NCBI RefSeq assembly: GCF_029360705.1
Contig: NZ_JARKMX010000006.1
Location: 1-64,000, forward strand
Reading direction: 5' to 3'
DNA: 64,000 bases
DNA from: Paraflavitalea pollutisoli
GTDB taxonomy: Bacteria > Bacteroidota > Bacteroidia > Chitinophagales > Chitinophagaceae
In this document: positions 18,489-27,408 of the stretch, one piece after another
Layout: each line of letters begins with the position of its first letter
Numbering within the stretch: the stretch's first letter is position 1
Notes under the pieces: generated by a model
Told to the model about the DNA's origin: nothing
Database searches by the model: none
What the model saw: the letters and a program-made list of their open reading frames with translations, nothing else
Translations under genes and position numbers: made by a program

Positions 18489-18983
18489 TTATCGTATAGC
18501 CGGCTGGTGGCGGGTTGATGTTTGCGCTCCGCTAGCAGCGCGACGTGTCGTGAGCCACCTGTCGATGGAGAACTTTCCACTGCCATTGATCGCGATCACC
18601 AGGGCGATGGCCCAGTACAGGATGTCGAACTCATACCCTTCGCCCGGGTGATTGCCAAACCAGTTCATGAAGAAGCCATTGGCGGCATGGTCCAGCACGA
18701 AAGCGCCGGCGATTACGATGCCAGTCAGTGCTGCATTGATACGGCCCGCAAAACCTATGATCAGCAAGAAAGCGCCCAATGATTCGATGAGTATGATCAG
18801 TGCGGCCAGCCAGGCTGGTAAGCCCACCGTACCGGTAAAATATGCTATGGTATTGTTCCATCCATAGCCACCAAACCATCCAAATGTTTTTTGTAATCCA
18901 TGGCCCAGCATCACGGTACCGAGCGCCACACGGAGAATAAGCCAGCTATAACTATCTGTCGTTGCTAATAGATCTTTGCGCAT
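18489..18983 (-). CDS. DoxX family membrane protein
   Basis: A 164-residue inner-membrane protein with about four helices. The start at 18983 gives MRKDLLATTDSYSWLILRVALGTVMLGHGLQK, the usual beginning of DoxX/DoxD proteins; the 29 extra residues in the longer frame are unlike the family. The segment GWNNTIAYFTGTVGLPAWLAALIILIESLGAFLLIIGFAGRI is the hallmark second and third helix region. Some relatives are parts of thiosulfate:quinone oxidoreductases or act with thiol redox partners, but most are uncharacterised. The Crp-type regulator gene lies 212 bp upstream on the same strand and may control it. Confidence 0.88.
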   Translation of the reverse strand: MRKDLLATTDSYSWLILRVALGTVMLGHGLQKTFGWFGGYGWNNTIAYFTGTVGLPAWLAALIILIESLGAFLLIIGFAGRINAALTGIVIAGAFVLDHAANGFFMNWFGNHPGEGYEFDILYWAIALVIAINGSGKFSIDRWLTTRRAASGAQTSTRHQPAIR

Positions 18984-19195
18984 ATGGGTATGTTTTTCTT
19001 GCTTGAATTGATACCACAAAATTGCACGCGGAAAGGGGGGCTTACCAATACCAGGAGATAAGAAAAACACTTAACATAGGATAAGTTTCCAGGTGATACC
19101 GGGTAGGCAGAAACCTGTTCGGAAATGGGTGACCAGGGTAACTGCAGACTGCCTTGGGGACGAAATCGTTTACTGCCGGATGGAAGATTGGCCAA

Positions 19196-19777
19196 TCAGG
19201 ACCGGTTGAGGCGGTGACGGCGTATACGGCTCAGCGATTCGGGGGTAATACCGAGGTAAGACGCGATGTGCTTTTGGGAAAGGCGTTGTTCAAATTGCGG
19301 GTATCGTTCCAGGAATTGCAGGTAGCGTTCCTCCGCCGAAAGCATCATATTGTCGCTGATCCGGCGCTGCATGGCGATATAGGCATTCTGTAGCAAAATA
19401 CGGTAGAAGCGATCAAATTTGGGTATATCTATGTACAACTGTTCAAGCTGCTCTTTCCCAATTAACAGCAATTCGCAGTCTTCCAGGGCGTCTACATGGT
19501 AGATTGCAGGTTGTCCGCTCAAAAAACTATACATATCCCCGGTCCACCAGCCCTCGAAAGCAAAGTTGATGATCCGTTCCTGGCCACTGTCATCGACCTG
19601 GTAAATTCGCAGGGAACCCTTATTCACAAAGCATTCCTGCCGAAATACATCACCCGCCTGGACGAGGTATTGGCGCCGCCGCAGGCTCCGGGGCTTCAGG
19701 ATCGAAGTAAATCGCTCGGTTTCCGCTGGTGTCAGGGTGATAAACCGGGCAATGTTTTTGAGAATAAGATCATACAT
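19196..19777 (-). CDS. Crp/Fnr family transcription regulator
   Basis: A 193-residue regulator with an N-terminal cyclic-nucleotide-type sensor domain (RRRQYLVQAGDVFRQECFVNKGSLRIY) and a C-terminal winged helix in which LSQKHIASYLGITPESLSRIRR is the recognition helix. The phosphate-binding arginine/serine set of true cAMP receptors is not obvious, as in many Bacteroidota members, so the ligand is unknown. Its start is only 17 bp from the start of the divergent PhzF-like gene, so each promoter must lie within or very near the other gene. Confidence 0.9.
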   Translation of the reverse strand: MYDLILKNIARFITLTPAETERFTSILKPRSLRRRQYLVQAGDVFRQECFVNKGSLRIYQVDDSGQERIINFAFEGWWTGDMYSFLSGQPAIYHVDALEDCELLLIGKEQLEQLYIDIPKFDRFYRILLQNAYIAMQRRISDNMMLSAEERYLQFLERYPQFEQRLSQKHIASYLGITPESLSRIRRHRLNRS

Positions 19778-19794
19778 CGGATAAAGATAGCCTT

Positions 19795-20355
19795 ATGGAT
19801 ACAAACAATCCCGGTCTCGTAGCGGGTGATACAACGGTGCTGCCTCCCCCCGCCTATACACCTGTTAGAGAAAATGAACAGGTGTTACTCTCATTGGGTA
19901 TAACGGCCGATCACATTGCGGCCCTGCCCCTGATCGTGCAGAATGGTGCAGCTGCCTTCCTGGTGCTGGAAATTCGCAGCGAGGAGGTTTTGCCTCTGTT
20001 ACAGCCGGTATCGTCCGTTATGCACATGCTGGCGGTGCAATACCAGCTGGCTGGCTATTGTCTCTTTTACCGCCACCAGGGCAGTCGGGACGAGGTGGTA
20101 GCCCTGCCTTACACCTTACCGCTGGCAGATGAAATGCCCACGGCAGACCATGCCGAAGTCGCGTTGACGATCGCCACCCCGGCGCTGGCCACTGCCGCGC
20201 TGGCCTGTTACCTGTACGATATTGCAATGATCAAGAAAGAGGTGGTACACCTGCACCTGATCGATCAAGCGGCAGGTGCAGAGGATGCCGTATCGGCGCG
20301 CCTTCACGTTCAAGACGGTAAGATCCAGGGTGTTTCGCCGATGATGAACCGATAG
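19795..20355 (+). CDS. PhzF-like protein reduced to the C-terminal half
   Basis: A 186-residue protein. LGITADHIAALPLIVQNGAAAFLVLEIRS, the following LLQPVSSVMHMLAV and AGYCLFYR resemble the opening of the second domain of PhzF-type isomerases, and the end (SARLHVQDGKIQGVS) resembles their last strands. The first domain with the catalytic glutamate and the usual EDPvTGSA motif is absent; the centre is replaced by a sequence I do not recognise. It is therefore unlikely to be a working PhzF enzyme. It may be a binding protein or a remnant. Divergent from the Crp-type gene, which probably regulates it. Family call tentative. Confidence 0.45.
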   Translation: MDTNNPGLVAGDTTVLPPPAYTPVRENEQVLLSLGITADHIAALPLIVQNGAAAFLVLEIRSEEVLPLLQPVSSVMHMLAVQYQLAGYCLFYRHQGSRDEVVALPYTLPLADEMPTADHAEVALTIATPALATAALACYLYDIAMIKKEVVHLHLIDQAAGAEDAVSARLHVQDGKIQGVSPMMNR

Positions 20356-20451
20356 CACAATCATACTGTTTTCGACTGAAAAATAGGCCTTTGGCCAGTT
20401 TTTGATGATAGATACGACAATTTAAGACAGTCGCTGACTGATACCAGTTTG

Positions 20452-20459
20452 TACCTTTG
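20452..20459 (+). promoter_or_regulatory. Possible -7 element of lon
   Basis: A perfect TAnnTTTG match, TACCTTTG, 160 bp before the lon start. No TTG was found at the expected -33 distance, so an activator or alternative sigma factor may be involved. Confidence 0.35.
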
Positions 20460-20619
20460 GATCGTCTGAAGGTCCCGTCCCGGTGGATAACCTGCCTGAT
20501 TAACCGGACGTTCTGTCCTCCCTTTCCGGTTGGCATCAAACTTGACCTATACACCCTTCACTCCAAAATCTGCGGATTTTAAGACGGGACGTGTTATTTT
20601 GTCATAGATAAACTGTAGT

Positions 20620-23031
20620 ATGAGTCGTATGAAAGAACCCTCAATCTTATTTCAGTCGGAAGACGATATGGACTTCATCCCTATAATTCCCCTCAATGAA
20701 AATGAAGGCGATAATGGACCAGAGATCCCCATCCCGGATGAGTTGCCTTTGTTGCCGCTTCGAAATACGGTATTGTTTCCCGGGGTGGTATTACCCATCA
20801 CGGTAGGTCGCGATAAAAGCATTAAAGCCATCAATGATGTCTATAAGGCTGACAAATTGGTAGGTGTAGTTGCTCAAAAAGACAGCAATGTCGAGGATCC
20901 AACGATCACCGACCTCGAAGATATTGGTACGGTAGCCCGCATCATCAAGATGATCAAGATGCCCGATGGGGGCACCACGGTGATCATCCAGGGTAAAAAG
21001 CGTTTTAAGATCGAAAGCATCCTCTCGGAAGATCCTTATTTCAAAGCCCGGATCTCCCTGCTGGAAGAAGACGATTCGCCCAAACTGGAAGATTTCGAAG
21101 CCTATGTGGCCAATATAAAGGATTTGGCCACGCAGATCATCAACCTGTCACCCAATATTCCTTCGGATGCGGCGATCATCCTCAAGAACATCGAAAATCC
21201 TTCTTTCCTGATCCATTTCATCTCCAGCAACCTTAACACCGAGTTGGTCGAGAAGCAAAGGTTGTTGGAAATGAACAATATAGAGGCTCGGGCCGACCTG
21301 CTGATGCAGCTTTTGCAGCGCGAACTGCAGTTTGCCGAACTGAAGAACAAAGTCACTACCAAAACCAAGACCGAGCTCGACAAGCAGCAACGGGAGTATT
21401 TCCTGCAGCAGCAAATGAAGAGCATCAAGGAAGAGCTGGGTGGTGATACCAATGACCGTGAGATCCGCGAAATGAAGAACAAAGCGGAGCACATGAAATG
21501 GTCGGAGGCGGCCAAAGAAATGTTCAAGAAGGGCGTAGAAAAGCTGGAGCGCATGCACCCCAGTACACCCGACTACTCGGTCGTCTACAATCACCTCGAT
21601 CTGATGCTTGACCTGCCCTGGGGCACCTTCACCAAAGATCTTTATGACCTGAAGAAGGCCCGGAAAGTGCTCGACCACGATCATTATGGTATGAACAAGG
21701 TGAAGGAACGGATACTCGAATACCTGGCCGTATTGAAACTGAAGGGCGATATGAAGAGCCCCATCCTTTGTTTCATCGGCCCTCCCGGTATTGGCAAAAC
21801 TTCCCTGGGTCGCAGCATCGCCAATGCCATCTCACGTAAATACGTTCGCATCAGCCTGGGTGGTTTACACGATGAAAGCGAAGTACGTGGCCACCGCAAA
21901 ACATATATTGGTGCCATGCCTGGCCGTATTATCCAATCTTTGCGCAAGATCAAATCTTCCAACCCGGTGATCATACTGGATGAGATCGACAAGGTGGGAT
22001 CCGACTTCCGCGGCGATCCGTCTTCGGCCCTGCTGGAAGTGCTCGATCCCGAACAAAACCACACATTTTACGATAACTACCTCGAGCTGGAGTATGACCT
22101 CAGCAAAGTGCTGTTCATCGCTACCGCCAATGATATCAACAATATCCAGCCGGCCTTGCGCGACAGACTCGAGATCATCGACCTCAGCGGCTATGCCGTA
22201 GAAGAGAAGATCGAGATCGCCAAACGGCACCTGCTGCCCAAACAGAAAGATGCCCATGGCCTGAAGAATATTCCCTTAAAGGTGGGCGACAAAGTATTGG
22301 AGAAGATCATACAGGACTATACCCGCGAAAGCGGTGTACGTGAGCTCGATAGGTACCTTGCTTCAGTAATGCGTTATGAAGCAAAGGAATATGCTCTGAA
22401 GGATAAGATCAAAAGTACCGTTACCGCAGGCGATATCGAAAAGATACTGGGCAAGCCCCGATTCAGCAATGAAATGTACAAAGTGGCTAATATGCCTGGT
22501 GTAGCAGTAGGATTGGCCTGGACCTATGTAGGCGGTGATATACTTTTTGTGGAGACGAGCCTGAGCGATGGAAAAGGGGAGTTGAAGCTGACCGGTAATC
22601 TCGGCAATGTGATGAAGGAAAGTGCTACTACTGCGCTGACCTGGCTGCAGTCGAACGCCCGCAAGCTCGATATCGATCCTGCCATCTTCGAAAAGAAGAC
22701 GATCCACGTGCACGTGCCGGAAGGAGCAACGCCCAAAGATGGCCCCAGTGCAGGCATTACCATGATGTCGGCTATTTGTTCGGCCCTCACAGGTCGTCGT
22801 ATCAAGTCGTACCTGGCCATGACCGGGGAGATCACCTTACGCGGTCAGGTATTGCCTGTAGGCGGTATCAAGGAAAAGGTATTGGCAGCCAGAAGAGCTG
22901 GTTTGAAAGAGATCATCCTTTGTTGGCAAAATGAAAAGGATATCCAGGAAATCGATAGCAGCTTTATCAAAGGCCTTAAGTTCCACTATGTGAAGACCAT
23001 GCAGCAGGTGTTGGAACTGGCGTTGGTGTAA
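20620..23031 (+). CDS. lon: ATP-dependent protease Lon
   Basis: Cytoplasmic AAA+ serine-lysine protease that degrades misfolded and regulatory proteins. The 803 residues show the N-terminal substrate domain (from about residue 40, [17 protein letters not shown]), a coiled region ([18 protein letters not shown]), the AAA+ module with Walker A GPPGIGKT (387-394) and Walker [10 protein letters not shown], and the protease domain with Ser710 in DGPSAGIT and Lys753 in GGIKEK. The acidic 40-residue N-terminal extension ([21 protein letters not shown]) is typical of Bacteroidota Lon. Monocistronic with a strong terminator. No HSE-like or CIRCE element was seen. Confidence 0.97.
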   Translation: MSRMKEPSILFQSEDDMDFIPIIPLNENEGDNGPEIPIPDELPLLPLRNTVLFPGVVLPITVGRDKSIKAINDVYKADKLVGVVAQKDSNVEDPTITDLEDIGTVARIIKMIKMPDGGTTVIIQGKKRFKIESILSEDPYFKARISLLEEDDSPKLEDFEAYVANIKDLATQIINLSPNIPSDAAIILKNIENPSFLIHFISSNLNTELVEKQRLLEMNNIEARADLLMQLLQRELQFAELKNKVTTKTKTELDKQQREYFLQQQMKSIKEELGGDTNDREIREMKNKAEHMKWSEAAKEMFKKGVEKLERMHPSTPDYSVVYNHLDLMLDLPWGTFTKDLYDLKKARKVLDHDHYGMNKVKERILEYLAVLKLKGDMKSPILCFIGPPGIGKTSLGRSIANAISRKYVRISLGGLHDESEVRGHRKTYIGAMPGRIIQSLRKIKSSNPVIILDEIDKVGSDFRGDPSSALLEVLDPEQNHTFYDNYLELEYDLSKVLFIATANDINNIQPALRDRLEIIDLSGYAVEEKIEIAKRHLLPKQKDAHGLKNIPLKVGDKVLEKIIQDYTRESGVRELDRYLASVMRYEAKEYALKDKIKSTVTAGDIEKILGKPRFSNEMYKVANMPGVAVGLAWTYVGGDILFVETSLSDGKGELKLTGNLGNVMKESATTALTWLQSNARKLDIDPAIFEKKTIHVHVPEGATPKDGPSAGITMMSAICSALTGRRIKSYLAMTGEITLRGQVLPVGGIKEKVLAARRAGLKEIILCWQNEKDIQEIDSSFIKGLKFHYVKTMQQVLELALV

Positions 23032-23182
23032 GGCTGTTTCCCTTTAATGGGATTTTAATGAAATAGCCTTTTCATCCGTGAACAAAAGAAAGCAGACCGC
23101 GTTATATTAGCATAGTGGTCATCACGAAGACAATTCAAGATTACTATAAATTTTTCATGTTGGTTGTTTTAAGGGTTAAAGG

Positions 23183-23214
23183 AATTCCTCCATATCCATG
23201 GAGGAATTTTTTTT
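23183..23214 (+). terminator. Terminator of lon
   Basis: Eleven-pair stem AATTCCTCCAT/ATGGAGGAATT, four-base loop, then further T residues to 23214. Confidence 0.9.
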
Positions 23215-23257
23215 GCTACCAGCTTGAGAATTATCACTTATTTTCGTCGCATACCAC

Positions 23258-24304
23258 ATGCGGAAACTACTGCTAATACCCGTTTTAGTGATGATCCAGT
23301 TGTATGGGGTGGCGCAGACCCTGGGTGGTAATACCGTTTACAATTTCCTTCGGCTGCCCAATACCCCGGAACTCACTGCATTAGGCGGCATCAATATCTC
23401 CAATCAAACGAACGACATCGGAATGGCCTGGCACAACCCGGCTTTGTTGAGGGCATCGATGCATACGCAAGCCAACTTCGTATTCAATGCTTTCTACGGC
23501 GATATCCGTAATTATCATCTCCAAATGGGGTATCGGCATGAAGCCTGGAAGACCGATTTTTCGATGGGGGTCAACTATTTCAACTATGGTTCAATACCCG
23601 CTACAGATATGCTGGGTAACCAATACGGTGATATACGTCCTGCCGATTACGTCGTTCAGCTATCCGCCAGCCGCCAATACCTCGAACGCTGGCACTATGG
23701 GGCAACTGTAAAATTTATCTATTCCAATTATGGGACCTATCGATCTTCGGGTATGGCCATGGATATCGGTATCAGTTATGCAGATACCGCCAACCTGTTG
23801 CAGGCTTCGCTGGTGATCAAAAATATGGGCACGCAACTGAGTGCTTATGCCGGTACTGCGCGTGGTGACCTTCCTTTTGATCTGCAAATGGGTATCTCCA
23901 AACGACTGGCTAAGGCGCCCTTGCAATTCTCCCTGACAGCGCACCGCCTGCATCAATTCGATATCCTGTACCGTGATACTGCTTTCAATCAGGAGAATGG
24001 GTTTGATCAGAATATCGGCGATAAAAAGTTTACGTTCGACAAGTTATTCCGTCATATAGTCTTGTCTATGCAGTTGTACATCACGGATAAGATCGAGGTG
24101 AGTGCAGGGTACAATCACCTGCGCCGCCAGGAACTTAAAGTGGGCAACACAGGCAATGGGATCAATGGATTTTCGTTGGGAGTAGGGGCGTTGTTCAAAA
24201 AGCTGCAGATCAGGTATGCCCGCAGCTACTACCAGAATAATACCGCCTATAATCAATTAGGTCTTTCGATGGCCCTGAAAGACCTGAAGACAAAACTGCA
24301 TTGA
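23258..24304 (+). CDS. porQ: Type IX secretion system protein PorQ
   Basis: A 348-residue outer-membrane barrel protein with signal peptide (MRKLLLIPVLVMIQLYGVAQ). TLGGNTVYNFLRLPNTPELTALGG followed by NDIGMAWHNPALL is the diagnostic opening of PorQ, a PorV/FadL-like barrel of the attachment complex that fixes type IX substrates to the cell surface in other Bacteroidota. The rest is a run of beta strands ending ARSYYQNNTAYNQLGLSMAL. Its presence implies a type IX system elsewhere in the genome. A TATTTTCG element lies about 20 bp before the start. Confidence 0.85.
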   Translation: MRKLLLIPVLVMIQLYGVAQTLGGNTVYNFLRLPNTPELTALGGINISNQTNDIGMAWHNPALLRASMHTQANFVFNAFYGDIRNYHLQMGYRHEAWKTDFSMGVNYFNYGSIPATDMLGNQYGDIRPADYVVQLSASRQYLERWHYGATVKFIYSNYGTYRSSGMAMDIGISYADTANLLQASLVIKNMGTQLSAYAGTARGDLPFDLQMGISKRLAKAPLQFSLTAHRLHQFDILYRDTAFNQENGFDQNIGDKKFTFDKLFRHIVLSMQLYITDKIEVSAGYNHLRRQELKVGNTGNGINGFSLGVGALFKKLQIRYARSYYQNNTAYNQLGLSMALKDLKTKLH

Positions 24305-24528
24305 GTGAACCTTAACGGGTATAATTGTTTACCCTTAGTCGTGTTTAACCGCTTTCTCAGTCTTTGTGAAATTTAACATACAAATTGCTTTCAATGGGCT
24401 GCTTTCCGTTATTTTTAAACACTATGAATAGCTGGGATAATTGCATGCACAGGTGTACCGGGAACAGGAATTGATTGTGCTAATAGGGAAGCACAATTGT
24501 GTAAGTATCTCAAAAAAAGAATTGTTGA

Positions 24529-24933
24529 ATGATCACAGTGGTTATTGCCGATGATCACCGCATGGTGCGGGAAGCATGGAAACTGGTACTGAATCGCGAC
24601 AACCGCTTGTCGGTGTCTGCACTTTGCGAAAACGGATTCAAGGTGGTAGAAGTTTGCCGGGACAATCCTCCCGATGTAGTATTGATGGATATCAATATGG
24701 ATCCGATGAATGGTATCGAAGCCACGAAAGCCATCCGGGAATTTTCGAACGATATCAAGATCATTGGTATTTCAGTCCATACTGATCTTTCCTATATACA
24801 TGCCCTGATGAAAGCCGGTGGCAACGGATACGTTACCAAGAACTCTTCCGGTGAAGAAATGATCAATGCCATCCTCGAGGTCATGGAAGGCCGCTCCTAT
24901 TATTGTAAAGAAATTGCTGAATATCATTTGTAA
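24529..24933 (+). CDS. Stand-alone receiver-domain protein (NarL-type, no HTH)
   Basis: A 134-residue single-domain response regulator. DDH at 8-10, phosphoacceptor Asp54 in LMDINMDPMNG, the conserved Thr/Ser strand (IIGISVHTD) and Lys in VTKNSS are all present, so it should accept phosphate. The sequence is of the NarL/FixJ class, in which a LuxR-type HTH normally follows after a short linker. Here the frame stops at the linker (CKEIAEYHL) and a terminator follows after 30 bp. No kinase gene is adjacent. Compare the HTH-only gene at 7237-7461. Confidence 0.9.
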   Translation: MITVVIADDHRMVREAWKLVLNRDNRLSVSALCENGFKVVEVCRDNPPDVVLMDINMDPMNGIEATKAIREFSNDIKIIGISVHTDLSYIHALMKAGGNGYVTKNSSGEEMINAILEVMEGRSYYCKEIAEYHL

Positions 24934-24962
24934 CAAGGTTGTCTTTGCCGACAGCCGATAAC

Positions 24963-24996
24963 AAAAAAGCCTGAAGCAGCTGCCTCAGGCTTTTTT
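24963..24996. terminator. Bidirectional terminator (receiver gene / bioB)
   Basis: AAAAAAGCCTGA and TCAGGCTTTTTT frame a short GCAGCTGC centre, giving an A-run and a T-run on either strand. It lies between the convergent receiver gene and bioB. Confidence 0.9.
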
Positions 24997-25013
24997 GTTA
25001 TCGGTCAATGATG

Positions 25014-26021
25014 TTAAATCGTTGTTGCAGCCATCGTATCATGGTGATGGTGGTGTGCAGCTGCTTCCGCTTTGAAAGCTTCTCTTGGTTTTAACCCCAG
25101 CATATCGAACATCGCCATGTCCTCGTCGAAAGTAGGGTTGGGCGTGGTGAGTAGTTTGTCTCCTGCAAAGATCGAGTTGGCCCCTGCCATAAAGCACAGC
25201 GCCTGATCGGATACACTCATGCTGGTGCGGCCTGCACTCAACCTTACCATGGCACGCGGCATCAGTATGCGTGCGGTGGCAATCATGCGTACCATATCCC
25301 ATACGTTTACTTTGTCGTTATGGGCCAGCGGGGTACCTGCTACCGGCACCAGCGCATTCACCGGCACACTCTCCGGATGTTCGGGCATGGTGGCCAGGGT
25401 ATGCAGCATATGGATCCTGTCTTCGTGGGTTTCTCCCAAGCCTACGATACCGCCGCAGCAAACAGATACACCAGCCTTCCGTACATTGTCGAGTGTTTGC
25501 AAACGATCGTCATAGGTGCGGGTGGAGATGATTTCCCCGTAGTATTCTGAAGAGGTGTCGAGGTTGTGGTTGTAGGCATACAGACCGGCATTGGCCAGCT
25601 TATGGGCCTGGTCTTCCGTGAGCATGCCTAGTGTACAACATACTTCCATTCCCATCGCGTTGACGCCTTTTACCATGTCCAATACACGATCGAAGTCGCG
25701 GTTGTCACGCACTTCCCGCCAGGCGGCGCCCATGCAAAAACGGGTAGATCCTGCCTCCTTGGCCTTTTGGGCATATGCCAGCACTTCCTCTTTTTTCATG
25801 AGGGCCTGCACATTGACACCTGTATTGTAGCGTGCCGCCTGCGGACAATAGGCACAGTCTTCGGAACAGCCACCGGTTTTGATGGATAAGAGTGTACATA
25901 CCTGTACCTCTCCGGTGTCATTGAATTCGCGGTGGATGGTCGCGGCGCGGTAGATCAGCTCCAACAGTGGTGTATCGTAGATGGCTTTTACTTCGCCTTT
26001 GGTCCAGGTTGTCTTTATCAT
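25014..26021 (-). CDS. bioB: Biotin synthase
   Basis: Radical SAM enzyme that inserts sulfur into dethiobiotin. The start at 26021 ([11 protein letters not shown]) fits the family and a promoter 36 bp upstream; the eight extra residues upstream are unlikely. It gives 335 residues. The radical SAM cluster cysteines are C52, C56 and C59 in [12 protein letters not shown]. The auxiliary cluster ligands are represented by [17 protein letters not shown] and the arginine of LSAGRTSMS. The C-terminal tail is odd: five consecutive histidines then DTMAATTI. No other biotin gene is adjacent. Ends at a terminator shared with the receiver gene. Confidence 0.96.
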   Translation of the reverse strand: MIKTTWTKGEVKAIYDTPLLELIYRAATIHREFNDTGEVQVCTLLSIKTGGCSEDCAYCPQAARYNTGVNVQALMKKEEVLAYAQKAKEAGSTRFCMGAAWREVRDNRDFDRVLDMVKGVNAMGMEVCCTLGMLTEDQAHKLANAGLYAYNHNLDTSSEYYGEIISTRTYDDRLQTLDNVRKAGVSVCCGGIVGLGETHEDRIHMLHTLATMPEHPESVPVNALVPVAGTPLAHNDKVNVWDMVRMIATARILMPRAMVRLSAGRTSMSVSDQALCFMAGANSIFAGDKLLTTPNPTFDEDMAMFDMLGLKPREAFKAEAAAHHHHHDTMAATTI

Positions 26022-26056
26022 GGTTATTTCACTTAACAGTGGCAAAAATGATGTGC

Positions 26057-26064
26057 CAAATGTA
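26057..26064 (-). promoter_or_regulatory. -7 element of bioB
   Basis: Minus strand TACATTTG, a perfect TAnnTTTG, 36 bp before the bioB start. No -33 TTG is evident. Confidence 0.45.
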
Positions 26065-26115
26065 TAAAAAATTATGGTGCCTATAAATGTATATCTTTAA
26101 TGGCAAAAGGCTCGA

Positions 26116-27408
26116 ATGAAGCGTTTCGTCGTGATGACCTTGCTCCTGGTAGTTGTTTTTTCCTTCAATTATATAACCCGAACCAGGTTGCCATTAGCTT
26201 ACGCGGATCTTGCAGACTATAGTTTGTTGTATACTACAGAAGACGGCCTTTATGTAAAAAAGCTCTGGCTTGAACATGACTCAATTGCCATGCAGGTGAA
26301 TGGCGTTGCGGATAAGCAAGACTATTCTATAGTGACTTTAGGGGCTCATGGAGAGAGAAGCGAGCCGGTAACCTATCGGGGTACTACTTTACGGTATAAG
26401 CCAGAGGCGGGTAAACCACGGGTCATGGTAACGGTAAATAACCAGGACTCTTTCAGGTTACAGCTATCCACCTCCTTCCCCGATACGTCGGAACCAATCG
26501 ATGCAACAGTCTCACAGGATTTTGAAATAAGCAGTCCTGATATCATGATAGAACCGGCCAGCATCAGGTCCATGGACGACTGGGCTGCATCGGCGTGGTG
26601 GAAGACGGAGCGGGTTACTCCGGCTCAGGTGCAGCAGGTGTTAAGAGATTCCATCCATATACAGGGCCAGGACAATTCGGAGCAAAGGATCATCAAGATC
26701 GCAGCTTTTATTTTGGCAAGAACCCGTGGCAAAGGCCCAAGGCCTGCCGCCTTTATGACATCTCTGCATCCCTTGGAGCAATTGCGGGAAGTTCAAAACA
26801 ACCGTTCGGGGCTTTGGTGTGGTAATTATACTGCGATGTTCTCGTCCCTGGCAACGATAGCGGGTATTCCCGTACGTACAGTGGGTACGGGAGGGGAATG
26901 GAGTGGAGTAGGGAAAGGCGTGCATATGTTTTGCGAGGCATACATCCGGGAAAAGAAATGCTGGGCTTATGTAGATCTGCTGGCCAACACTATGCTGATT
27001 AGTCAGCAGGGGCGGTATCTCAATGTACTCGATGTACACCGGTTGCTGCCTTTTCAATTGCCCGATTCGGCGATCAGCGCCTATACTTATCAAAATGATT
27101 CGGTAGTACTAAGACCATTCAACACTTTGCGCGAAATACCAGCCCTTTACTTCACACCCAATACAGTATTTACCTTTTACTATGACCGCTATTTCCGCAT
27201 GTACCCCGCAAATGGTTGGTCCAGCCGTATTGCCAATTTCTTCAGCATGGCACCCTATTATGCCTTGTACAGCGATAATATGAGCGTCGTTAAGACAAAC
27301 TACGAGTTTTACATGCGGCTTGTCTCCAATGGGCTGCTGGTAGCGGCTGCATTGATATGGAGTGTTTACCTCCTGTTGTGGTTTAGGAAAGGACGCAGGC
27401 GGCAATGA
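26116..27408 (+). CDS. Membrane protein with transglutaminase-like domain
   Basis: A 430-residue protein anchored at both ends: an N-terminal helix (about 4-20) and a C-terminal helix (about 405-425) before a basic tail. The middle is predicted to face the periplasm. A beta-rich region (about 40-140) is followed by a transglutaminase/peptidase-like core with a plausible triad: Cys235 in SGLWCGNYTAMF, His270 in GVHMFCEAYI and Asp287 in WAYVDLLANTM. Such domains act as proteases or cross-linkers; the substrate is unknown. Its stop directly abuts the stop of the convergent sulfatase-like gene. The leading half matches no family I can name. Confidence 0.75.
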   Translation: MKRFVVMTLLLVVVFSFNYITRTRLPLAYADLADYSLLYTTEDGLYVKKLWLEHDSIAMQVNGVADKQDYSIVTLGAHGERSEPVTYRGTTLRYKPEAGKPRVMVTVNNQDSFRLQLSTSFPDTSEPIDATVSQDFEISSPDIMIEPASIRSMDDWAASAWWKTERVTPAQVQQVLRDSIHIQGQDNSEQRIIKIAAFILARTRGKGPRPAAFMTSLHPLEQLREVQNNRSGLWCGNYTAMFSSLATIAGIPVRTVGTGGEWSGVGKGVHMFCEAYIREKKCWAYVDLLANTMLISQQGRYLNVLDVHRLLPFQLPDSAISAYTYQNDSVVLRPFNTLREIPALYFTPNTVFTFYYDRYFRMYPANGWSSRIANFFSMAPYYALYSDNMSVVKTNYEFYMRLVSNGLLVAAALIWSVYLLLWFRKGRRRQ

